Assembly (NCBI GenBank): GCA_034440555.1
Contig: JAWXCG010000281.1
Span: forward strand, 1-5,151
DNA length: 5,151 nt
Direction: 5' to 3'
DNA from: 0-14-3-00-62-12 sp034440555
GTDB taxonomy: Bacteria > Pseudomonadota > Gammaproteobacteria > Xanthomonadales > Ahniellaceae
Under the pieces are notes generated by a model, which worked only from the letters and a program-made list of their open reading frames with translations, ran no database searches and was not told where the DNA came from. How positions within the stretch are numbered: position 1 is the first letter of the stretch; the number at the start of each line of letters is the position of its first letter. Below are positions 1 to 5,151 of the stretch, piece after piece. Made by a program: the position numbers and the translations under genes.

Positions 1-1
1 A

Positions 2-103
2 GTGGAGCAGGCGATCGCACAGATCTGGCAGGAACTGCTGGGGTTGGAGCGGGTCGGCCGCAACGACCACTTCTTCGAACTGGGTGGGCACTCGTTGCTC
101 GCC
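2..103 (+). repeat. Direct repeat copy 1 (carrier protein 5' segment)
   Basis: The first 34 codons align without gaps to 3200-3301. By hand count 83 of 102 bases match. The longest exact run is 16 bases (63-78). This reflects homologous carrier domains rather than a mobile element, but it is a possible recombination point between modules. Confidence 0.8.
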
Positions 104-205
104 GTGCAATTGGTGATACGCCTGCGCGAGATGCTCGGAGTCGAGCTGGCTCTGCGCGATGTATTCGCCCAGCCAACGGTTTCAAGCATGGCGCAGAGTC
201 TGGCC
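2..205 (+). other. Peptidyl carrier protein (PCP) domain 1, last domain of the upstream module, nearly complete
   Basis: This carrier holds the growing peptide as a thioester on a phosphopantetheine arm. The attachment serine is residue 31 (bases 92-94) in the motif DHFFELGGHS. The domain starts within its first helix, so a few N-terminal residues and the module's A domain lie outside the window. After the serine comes a helix with LVIRLREMLGVELALRDVF and then QPTV, a form typical of carriers that feed an ordinary C domain. This subtype reading is by family resemblance. Confidence 0.93.
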
Positions 206-3200
206 GGAACTGCCCAGCTCGCGCTCTCGCCAATTCTTCCGGCAGACCGTGGTGCACCGTTGTTGCTTTCCATGGCACAGCAACGGCTGTGGCTGCTGGA
301 TCAACTCGATCATGCCGCCGGCGCGGCGTATCACATGCCGATGGCGCTGCGCATGAGCGGCACGCTCAATCGCGAAGTGCTGCAGGCGACACTTGACCGG
401 ATCGTCGCGCGGCACGAGAACCTGCGCACCATCTTTGTCAGCGTTGGTGGTGTGCCGACGCAGGTGATCGCGCCGGAAGATCGTGGCTTCTCGCTGGCCT
501 ATCACGATTTGAGCGCATTCGATCCAGCCACGCAAAAGCTCGTTGTTGCTGAGCACAGTGTCAACGAAGCCCACGAGCTGTTCGATCTGACCACGGGCCC
601 GTTGGTACGCGGTCGCCTGTTGCGCTTGGCCCAGGACGAGCATGTGTTGCTGTTGACTCAGCACCATATCGTTACCGATGGCTGGTCGCTTGGCGTGTTG
701 CTGCGTGAAGTAAAGGCGCTTTACAGCGCTTTCTGTCAAGGTCAGCCGGACCCGCTGCCGGCGTTGGCGGTGCAGTATGCGGACTACGCAGCATGGCAGC
801 GACAGTGGTTGCAGGGTCCGGTACTGGATGGACAAGTGGAGTATTGGCGCGAGCACCTGGGCGGTGCGCCGGCATTGCTGGAACTGGGCACTGACCGTCC
901 GCGTCCTCCACAGCAAAGCTACAACGGCGATCGCCTGCCGTTGCTCCTGTCGACCGAGCTGACCACGGCGCTGCGCGCGATGTCCAAGCGTCACGGCACC
1001 ACGATGTTCATGACGTTGCTCGCTGGCTGGTCGGTGTTGCTGACACGCTTGAGCCAACAGGACGAGGTCGTGATCGGAACGCCGGTGGCAAATCGACAGC
1101 ATTCCGAGACTGAGCCGCTGATCGGATTTTTCCTCAACACGCTGGCGCTGCGCGTGCGTATGGAAGCTGACCCAAGCGTGGCCGAGTTACTGGCGCAGAT
1201 CAAGGCAACCACGTTGGGCGGCTACGCGCACCAAGACCTTCAGTTCGAGCAGGTTGTCGAGGCGTTGCAGCCAGAGCGCAGCCTGAGCCACAACCTGCTC
1301 TTCCAGGCGATGTTGACCTTGGATAATACGCCCAGAGGCGGCACGCTCGCGTTGCCGGGTGTCGAGCTGACGCAGATGGATTTGCTGTACTACAAGTCTC
1401 ACTTCGATTTGGGGTTGTTCTTCGGCGACGGTGGCGAGGCAGAGCTCAGCGGCGAGTTGGAGTACGCCACTGATCTTTTCGACCGCTCCACCATCGAGAG
1501 GATGATGGCGCAGTGGACGACGCTGATGACTGCGATGGCCGCGGACGACACGCAGCGCGTCAGTCGCTTGCCGATGTTGTCGGCGACCGAACGCGAGCAG
1601 GTGGTGAGCGGCTTCAATGCTACTCAGAAACCTTACCCGCACGATCTGGTGGCTCATGCGTTGTTCGAGCAGCAGGTGCGCAGGAACGCCGACGCGCCAG
1701 CACTGGTGTGCGGTGAAAGTACGCTGAGCTACGGCGAACTGAATCGCCGCGCCAACCAGCTCGCACATCGCCTGATCGCACTCGGAGTCCAGCCCGACGA
1801 CCGCGTGGCGATCTGCGTTGAACGCAGCCCGGCGATGCTGATCGGGCTACTTGGCACGCTCAAGGCCGGTGCGGCGTATGTGCCGCTGGACCCAAGCTAT
1901 CCGGCTGAGCGACTGGCGTACATGCTTGATGACAGCGCGCCGATCGCACTGCTGACGCAGTCGACGCTGAGCGAACGAGTGCGGGCAACGACGCGCCTGA
2001 CGGTTCTGGTGCTCGACGACGATTCGTCGTCGTCGCAGCCTGTGCATGACCCTGTGGTCGACGCCCTGACGCCGCAACATCTGGCTTATGTGATCTACAC
2101 CTCCGGCTCCACCGGCCAACCGAAGGGCGTGATGGTGCACCATCAGGGGCTGGTAAATTACCTTGAGCACGCGTCCGCGCAGTATCTGCACGACGGCATA
2201 AGCGGCGCACTGGTCGCCACGCCGTTCGGCTTCGACGCGACGGTGACAACGCTGATGACGTCGTGGTTGAGTGGCAAACCAATCGTGCTGTTGCCAGAGG
2301 ACAGTCATGAATGCCTGACGCAACTGCTGTCCTACTGCCAACAGTCTGAGCCGTGGCTTTTCAAGCTGACCCCGGCGCATCTGGACGCTCTGGCGCATCT
2401 CGCCAGCGGACCACTGACGTCGACCGCCCATGTGCTGGTGGTTGGCGGTGAGCAGCTGACGCGTCGCTGTCTGGTCAAGTTCCGCGAGCGCGTGTTGCCG
2501 GCGGCGGTAGTGATCAACGAGTACGGTCCGACCGAAAACGTGGTGGGCTGCAGTACCTATGTCAGCGATGGTCGCGATACGCATACGCAGGGCGATGTGG
2601 TTCCAATCGGCCGCCCGATTGCGAATACGCAGATCTACTTGCTCGACGCGTCAGGCGAACCGGTTCCGGTGAGCGTGGCTGGCGAGATGTACCTTGGCGG
2701 CGTGCAAGTGGCGCGCGGGTACTTGAACCGTCCGCAGCTGACAGCGGATCGCTTTGTCGAAGATCGCTTTGGCGCTCCGGGTGCGCGTCTATACAAGACC
2801 GGTGATCTGGCACGTTGGCTGCCAGACGGCACACTGGAATACCTGGGTCGCAATGATTTTCAGGTCAAGATCCGCGGTTTCCGCATTGAGCTGGGCGAGA
2901 TCGAGGCGAAGCTGGCGGCGTGCGTGGGAGTGCGTGAGGTGGTGGTGGTTGCGCGCGAGGATATTGAAGGCGACAAGCGCTTGGTGGCGTACTTGGTGGC
3001 CGAGATTGGTGTGACGTTGGAGGCTGTCCAACTGCGCGCGACGCTGTCGCGCGAGCTGGCTGAGTACATGATTCCGAGCGCGTTCGTGAGTATGGAGGCA
3101 CTGCCGTTGACCGCAAACGGCAAGCTCGATCGTAAGGCGCTGCCATCGCCCGACCAGACATCTGTGGCGAGTCGAGTCTATGCGGCGCCGATGGGTGAGG

Positions 3201-3505
3201 TCGAGCAGACCATCGCCGAGGTGTGGCAGCAATTGCTCGGGCTGGAGCGAGTGAGTCGCCACGACCACTTCTTCGAGCTGGGCGGGCACTCGTTGCTGGC
3301 CATCAGCCTTATCGAACGGTTGCGCCAGCGTGGGTTGAGCGCTGATGTTGGCACCGTGTTCACCATGCCGACACTGAGTGTATTGGCGGCGAAGCTGAGT
3401 GCTGCGAGTGAACCTGGCGCGGCCTTCGAGGTGCCGGCCAATCTGATCGCTGACCGTCGAAACCAAGAAATGGACGACGCGCAGATCGAGGAGTTCAGCA
3501 TATGA
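2..3505 (+). CDS. Non-ribosomal peptide synthetase, 3' part: PCP-C-A(Asn)-PCP, 5' end outside window
   Basis: This is the C-terminal 1167 residues of a multimodular NRPS, a cytosolic peptide assembly line. Domains in order are a carrier protein (residues 1-68), a condensation domain (about 87-520), an adenylation domain (about 550-1047), a second carrier protein (about 1065-1133) and a polar tail ending at TGA (3503-3505). All core motifs look intact: HHxxxDG in the C domain, A2-A8 and A10 in the A domain, and LGGHS in both carriers. It is truncated on the left. The first codon, GTG, aligns with an internal valine of the second carrier (residue 1067), so it is not a start. The protein ends after a carrier with no thioesterase, so the chain must pass to another protein, evidently the overlapping downstream gene. 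Read from motifs, the A domain activates asparagine. The family assignment is essentially certain. The product is unknown, so no gene symbol is given. Confidence 0.97.
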   Translation: MEQAIAQIWQELLGLERVGRNDHFFELGGHSLLAVQLVIRLREMLGVELALRDVFAQPTVSSMAQSLAGTAQLALSPILPADRGAPLLLSMAQQRLWLLDQLDHAAGAAYHMPMALRMSGTLNREVLQATLDRIVARHENLRTIFVSVGGVPTQVIAPEDRGFSLAYHDLSAFDPATQKLVVAEHSVNEAHELFDLTTGPLVRGRLLRLAQDEHVLLLTQHHIVTDGWSLGVLLREVKALYSAFCQGQPDPLPALAVQYADYAAWQRQWLQGPVLDGQVEYWREHLGGAPALLELGTDRPRPPQQSYNGDRLPLLLSTELTTALRAMSKRHGTTMFMTLLAGWSVLLTRLSQQDEVVIGTPVANRQHSETEPLIGFFLNTLALRVRMEADPSVAELLAQIKATTLGGYAHQDLQFEQVVEALQPERSLSHNLLFQAMLTLDNTPRGGTLALPGVELTQMDLLYYKSHFDLGLFFGDGGEAELSGELEYATDLFDRSTIERMMAQWTTLMTAMAADDTQRVSRLPMLSATEREQVVSGFNATQKPYPHDLVAHALFEQQVRRNADAPALVCGESTLSYGELNRRANQLAHRLIALGVQPDDRVAICVERSPAMLIGLLGTLKAGAAYVPLDPSYPAERLAYMLDDSAPIALLTQSTLSERVRATTRLTVLVLDDDSSSSQPVHDPVVDALTPQHLAYVIYTSGSTGQPKGVMVHHQGLVNYLEHASAQYLHDGISGALVATPFGFDATVTTLMTSWLSGKPIVLLPEDSHECLTQLLSYCQQSEPWLFKLTPAHLDALAHLASGPLTSTAHVLVVGGEQLTRRCLVKFRERVLPAAVVINEYGPTENVVGCSTYVSDGRDTHTQGDVVPIGRPIANTQIYLLDASGEPVPVSVAGEMYLGGVQVARGYLNRPQLTADRFVEDRFGAPGARLYKTGDLARWLPDGTLEYLGRNDFQVKIRGFRIELGEIEAKLAACVGVREVVVVAREDIEGDKRLVAYLVAEIGVTLEAVQLRATLSRELAEYMIPSAFVSMEALPLTANGKLDRKALPSPDQTSVASRVYAAPMGEVEQTIAEVWQQLLGLERVSRHDHFFELGGHSLLAISLIERLRQRGLSADVGTVFTMPTLSVLAAKLSAASEPGAAFEVPANLIADRRNQEMDDAQIEEFSI
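260..1561 (+). other. Condensation (C) domain, ordinary peptide-bond-forming type, probably LCL
   Basis: This domain forms the peptide bond between the chain on the preceding carrier and the amino acid on the following one. Visible motifs are C1 LSMAQQRLWLLDQL (residues 89-102), C2 RHENLRTIF (137-145), the catalytic C3 HHIVTDG (221-227, His222 expected to be the active-site residue), C5 IGFFLNTLALR (374-384) and the later HQDLQFEQVVEAL (410-422). No key residue is missing. The HHxxxDG motif followed by WS, together with the preceding carrier type, favours an LCL domain accepting an L-configured donor. A DCL domain cannot be excluded without a phylogeny, because some residues (for example AAYH at 108-111) also occur in DCL domains. 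Confidence 0.93.
1649..3142 (+). other. Adenylation (A) domain, predicted to activate L-asparagine
   Basis: This domain activates an amino acid with ATP and loads it on the following carrier. Motifs seen are A1 LSYGEL (575-580), A2 LKAGAAYVPLD (620-630), the A3 phosphate loop YTSGSTGQPKG (699-709), A4 FGFDATV (742-748), A5 NEYGPTE (839-845), A6 around GEMYLGG (894-900), A7 YKTGDL (931-936), A8 GRNDFQVKIRGFRIELGEIE (949-968) and A10 NGKLDRKAL (1039-1047). Hand alignment to GrsA gives pocket residues D745, A746, T749, K788, V813, G815, E840, V848, G849 and K1041. The string DATKVGEVGK is two conservative changes from the known Asn code DLTKLGEVGK. The Asp code usually has H where this has E840, so Asn is preferred. 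The domain is complete and looks functional. Confidence 0.93.
2014..2035 (+). repeat. Short inverted repeat and TCG triplet run
   Basis: Nine-base arms at 2014-2022 and 2024-2032 are perfect reverse complements around a single T, giving an 8-bp stem with a 3-base loop. The right arm belongs to four TCG repeats (2024-2035). In frame it encodes three Asp then four Ser (residues 672-678), in a surface-type linker of the A domain before the phosphate loop. It is within coding sequence and has no T-tract, so it is not a terminator. Confidence 0.75.
3194..3400 (+). other. Peptidyl carrier protein (PCP) domain 2, type that precedes a dual C/E domain
   Basis: This carrier receives the residue activated by the preceding A domain. 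The phosphopantetheine serine is residue 1097 (bases 3290-3292) in DHFFELGGHS. After it comes LLAISLIERLRQRGLSADV and then VFTMPTL. The pattern LIERLR..GL.ADV differs from the first carrier and resembles carriers upstream of dual C/E domains in proteobacterial lipopeptide synthetases. This agrees with the domain that starts the next gene. It is the last folded domain of the first protein. Confidence 0.94.
3200..3301 (+). repeat. Direct repeat copy 2 (carrier protein 5' segment)
   Basis: Partner of the segment at 2-103, with the exact 16-base run at 3261-3276 around the DHFFE codons. Similarity drops sharply after the LGGHSLLA codons, where the two carriers belong to different subtypes. Confidence 0.8.
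3455..3505 (+). other. C-terminal tail of the first synthetase, candidate docking peptide
   Basis: The last 16 residues (1152-1167) follow a short linker after the carrier and carry five acidic residues (E1156, D1158, D1159, E1163, E1164) before the end FSI. TubC-type docking domains are known to bind a short C-terminal linear motif of the partner protein. That this tail is the partner motif is inferred from its position and charge, not from a recognised consensus. Confidence 0.5.
3488..3493 (+). promoter_or_regulatory. Ribosome binding site of the second NRPS gene
   Basis: The sequence GAGGAG lies 8 bases before the ATG at 3502, inside the last codons of the upstream gene. It is a strong Shine-Dalgarno match at a normal distance. 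It supports the ATG at 3502 as the true start, as does the docking domain that begins at once after it. Confidence 0.8.
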
Positions 3506-3657
3506 GTGTGCACGAACTGCTACTCCGGCTACGCGAGTGCAATATCGCCGTCCACGTCAGGGACGGCGAGTTGGCGATCCGTGCGCCGCGCGGTGTCATG
3601 ACCGCCGACATGTTGGAACTGCTGAAGCGGCACAAGGGCGAATTGCTGGCAATGCCA
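3502..3657 (+). other. TubC-type N-terminal docking domain (beta-hairpin docking fold)
   Basis: The first 52 residues match the TubC_N pattern: a helix (HELLLRLRECNI, 4-15), a two-strand hairpin (AVHVRDGELAIRAPRG, 16-31), then a second helix (TADMLELLKRHKGELLAM, 34-51). Such domains sit at the N terminus of NRPS proteins and bind the C-terminal peptide of the preceding subunit, setting the order of the assembly line. R20, R27, R30, K42, R43 and K45 could face the acidic tail of the upstream protein. That charge pairing is inference. Confidence 0.88.
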
Positions 3658-5151
3658 CCAGATGAGCATGGTCGGCTGACTGCATCCGATCTCGTCAAGC
3701 CCAGCGTTCCGCGAAGGATTACGCCGGACCTGTTGCCGTTGGTGAAACTGACCCAGGACGAAATCGACAGCATCGTCACCACCGTGCCTGGGGGGGTGGA
3801 AAATGTCCAAGACATCTATCCGCTCGCACCGTTGCAGGAAGGCATCCTGTTCCACCATTTGCTGGAAGGCGAAAGCGGTGGCGATACCTACCTGTTGCGC
3901 TCGGTAGTGGCCTTCGATAGTCGCGAACGTCTCGACACTTTCCTGGCTGCGTTGCAGGTGGTGATCGACCGCCACGACATCCTGCGCAGTTCGATGTGCT
4001 GGCAAGGGCTGTCGCAGCCGGTGCAGGTTGTCCTGTGTCATGCGCTGCTGCCGGTACAGGAGCTGGTGTTGTCGCCGGATGAGCCTGCACTGCAACAGTT
4101 GCTCTATCGTAGTGACCCGCGTCGCATCCGGCTCGACCTGCAGCGCGCGCCGTTGTTGGCCGCGCAGGTCGCGCTCGATCTGCAAAACGGTGAGTGGCTG
4201 CTGGCCCTGCTCAATCACCACCTGGTCTGCGACCACGTGACCATGGATCTGATCATGGCTGAGATTCAACAGTTGTTGCAGGGGCAGGGCGCGCACCTGC
4301 GTCGCTCGCTGCCGTTCCGAAATTTCATCGCACGCACGCACGCCGTGCCGGAGACGGAACACGAGGCATATTTCCGCGAACAGCTCGGCGACATCGACGA
4401 GCCGACTGCGCCGTTTGGCATACTCAATGTGCAGGATGGTGCTCAGGCAGACAAGGCGCGCATCCGGCTCGACGACGCACTGGCGCAGCGCATCCGCGAC
4501 GCTGCCCGTCGCTGTGGCGTGACTGCGGCGGTTCTGTTCCACGTCGCCTGGGCGCAGGTCCTGGCGCAGAGCAGCGGTTGCGATGATGTGGTGTTCGGCA
4601 CCGTGCTGTCCGGTCGATTGCAGGGATCGGAAGGCGCTGATCAGGTCTTCGGCATGTTTCTCAATACCTTGCCGATGCGCATAACGTTGGAGCACTCCGC
4701 CGTCGGCGAGGCGGTGCGCGACGCGCATCGTCGCCTCAGCGAACTTTTGACGCATGAGCAGGCATCGTTAGCCCTGGCGCAGCGTTGCAGCGCAATTGTG
4801 CCGCCGCTGCCGTTGTTCACCAGTCTGCTCAACTACCGCCATAGCCACGAATCCGGCGCTGCTGATGGAGCCGCGGACTCGGCCTGGGAGGGCATGCGAG
4901 TTCTGAGCGGCGACACGCGCAACAATTATCCGTTAACGATGTCTGTGGAGGATTGGGGGCTGGGTTTTGGTCTGACCGTGCTGTCGGTGTCCGGCATCAA
5001 TGGAGCGCGCGTGGCGCGCTACATGGAAACTGCGATCGACTCGTTGGTGACAGCGCTGGAAACCGATGCAACGCGTCCGCTGCGCAGTCTGTCGGTGTTG
5101 CCCGCATCCGAACGCGATCAGGTGTTGTACGGGTTTAACGCGACGGCGACG
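3502..5151 (+). CDS. Non-ribosomal peptide synthetase, 5' part: TubC docking domain and dual C/E domain, 3' end outside window
   Basis: This open frame starts at ATG 3502 and stays open for 550 codons to the window end. It overlaps the previous gene by 4 bases (ATGA), so the two are surely one operon and probably translationally coupled. Domains are an N-terminal docking domain (residues 1-52), a linker (53-72) and a condensation domain of the dual C/E type (about 73-535) with HHLLEGESGGD at 118-128 and HHLVCDH at 239-245. The final residues ERDQVLYGFNAT match the C-to-A linker of the first gene (EREQVVSGFNAT, 530-541), so an A domain must follow. The protein lacks its own first A and carrier domains, so it takes its chain from the upstream synthetase. 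A seven-G run at codons 97-99 is a possible slippage site. The NRPS call is certain. The identity of the next amino acid is not visible. Confidence 0.96.
   Translation, partial: MSVHELLLRLRECNIAVHVRDGELAIRAPRGVMTADMLELLKRHKGELLAMPPDEHGRLTASDLVKPSVPRRITPDLLPLVKLTQDEIDSIVTTVPGGVENVQDIYPLAPLQEGILFHHLLEGESGGDTYLLRSVVAFDSRERLDTFLAALQVVIDRHDILRSSMCWQGLSQPVQVVLCHALLPVQELVLSPDEPALQQLLYRSDPRRIRLDLQRAPLLAAQVALDLQNGEWLLALLNHHLVCDHVTMDLIMAEIQQLLQGQGAHLRRSLPFRNFIARTHAVPETEHEAYFREQLGDIDEPTAPFGILNVQDGAQADKARIRLDDALAQRIRDAARRCGVTAAVLFHVAWAQVLAQSSGCDDVVFGTVLSGRLQGSEGADQVFGMFLNTLPMRITLEHSAVGEAVRDAHRRLSELLTHEQASLALAQRCSAIVPPLPLFTSLLNYRHSHESGAADGAADSAWEGMRVLSGDTRNNYPLTMSVEDWGLGFGLTVLSVSGINGARVARYMETAIDSLVTALETDATRPLRSLSVLPASERDQVLYGFNATAT
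3718..5106 (+). other. Dual condensation/epimerisation (C/E) domain
   Basis: Dual C/E domains first convert the L residue at the end of the donor peptide to its D form, then make the peptide bond. Signs here are the lead-in TPDLLPLVKLTQDEIDSIV (74-92), YPLAPLQEGILFHHLLEGE (106-124), the extended HH-L-x(6)-GD motif (118-128), the catalytic HHLVCDH (239-245, ending in H rather than G), GMFLNTLPMRI (384-394), HEQASLALAQRCS (418-430), FTSLLNYRHS (439-448) and NNYPLT (474-479). Several of these are characteristic of the dual class rather than LCL, DCL or stand-alone E domains. The extended motif has six residues before GD; the usual form has four. Catalytic residues appear intact. Confidence 0.88.
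3790..3796 (+). repeat. Seven-G homopolymer inside the second NRPS gene
   Basis: Seven consecutive G bases encode Gly-Gly and the first base of a Val codon (residues 97-99) in the segment just before the dual C/E core motif. By hand, losing one G leads to a TAG at 3905-3907, and gaining one leads to a TAG at 3918-3920. Either leaves only the docking region. Confidence 0.9.

Noticed and set aside
2..4. GTG at the left edge as a real start codon
   Set aside because: It aligns with an internal valine in the second carrier (residue 1067) and would start in the middle of a carrier helix. The gene clearly continues to the left.
182..1102. Minus-strand open frame of 306 codons opposite the C domain
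   Set aside because: Same reasons: low-complexity Gln/Arg/His composition, no motif, and complete overlap with a well-supported domain.
2014..2035. Rho-independent terminator at the inverted repeat
   Set aside because: There is no T-tract after the stem, and the element lies in frame within an intact A domain.
2234..2548. Aspartate as the substrate of the A domain
   Set aside because: The pocket has E840 then V848 and G849, as in Asn codes. The Asp code normally has H and I at the first two of these positions. It remains the main alternative to be tested.
1847..2584. Minus-strand open frame of 245 codons opposite the A domain
   Set aside because: Antisense shadow of conserved A domain motifs, with no independent coding evidence.
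3400..3505. A thioesterase or stand-alone epimerisation domain at the end of the first synthetase
   Set aside because: Only about 34 residues follow the last carrier, with no GxSxG or HHxxxDG motif, so neither domain fits.
3529..4755. Long open frame of 408 codons on the minus strand, opposite the second synthetase
   Set aside because: It is antisense to the docking and dual C/E coding sequence, rich in Gln, Arg and His as expected of a mirror of high-GC coding DNA, and shows no recognisable domain. The plus strand reading has every expected motif.

Overview
The window lies entirely inside a non-ribosomal peptide synthetase (NRPS) locus read on the + strand. It holds parts of two consecutive NRPS genes and no complete gene. 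GC content is high but not extreme (low sixties by eye). The domain types are a TubC-type N-terminal docking domain, a dual condensation/epimerisation (C/E) domain and paired carrier-protein subtypes. They fit a lipopeptide- or siderophore-type NRPS of a gamma- or betaproteobacterium, such as a xanthomonad relative, Burkholderiales or Pseudomonas. Genus and product cannot be fixed from this window.

Layout: positions 2-3505 are the 3' part of the first synthetase gene: the end of one module (carrier protein, PCP), then a complete C-A-PCP module and a short acidic tail that ends the protein. Positions 3502-5151 are the 5' part of the second synthetase gene, which starts on a 4-base ATGA overlap. 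It encodes a small docking domain, a linker and a nearly complete dual C/E domain, and runs off the window at the conserved lead-in to an adenylation (A) domain. Coding density is effectively 100%. There is no intergenic stretch, promoter, terminator, RNA gene, mobile element or CRISPR array.

How the parts work together: the upstream peptide sits on the first PCP. The C domain joins it to the amino acid loaded on the second PCP by the complete A domain. The ten specificity residues read by hand from that A domain are D-A-T-K-V-G-E-V-G-K, closely resembling the asparagine code. The chain then passes between proteins, through the C-terminal tail and the docking domain, to the dual C/E domain. 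That domain is expected to epimerise the newly added residue to the D form before condensing it with the next one. The window therefore predicts an internal D-Asn (D-asparaginyl) position.

Most notable points: the predicted D-Asn step split across two proteins; a dual C/E signature motif two residues longer than the usual form; and a seven-G run early in the second gene where a one-base slip would leave only the docking region. I see no sign of a new class of system; novelty, if any, lies in the peptide product.
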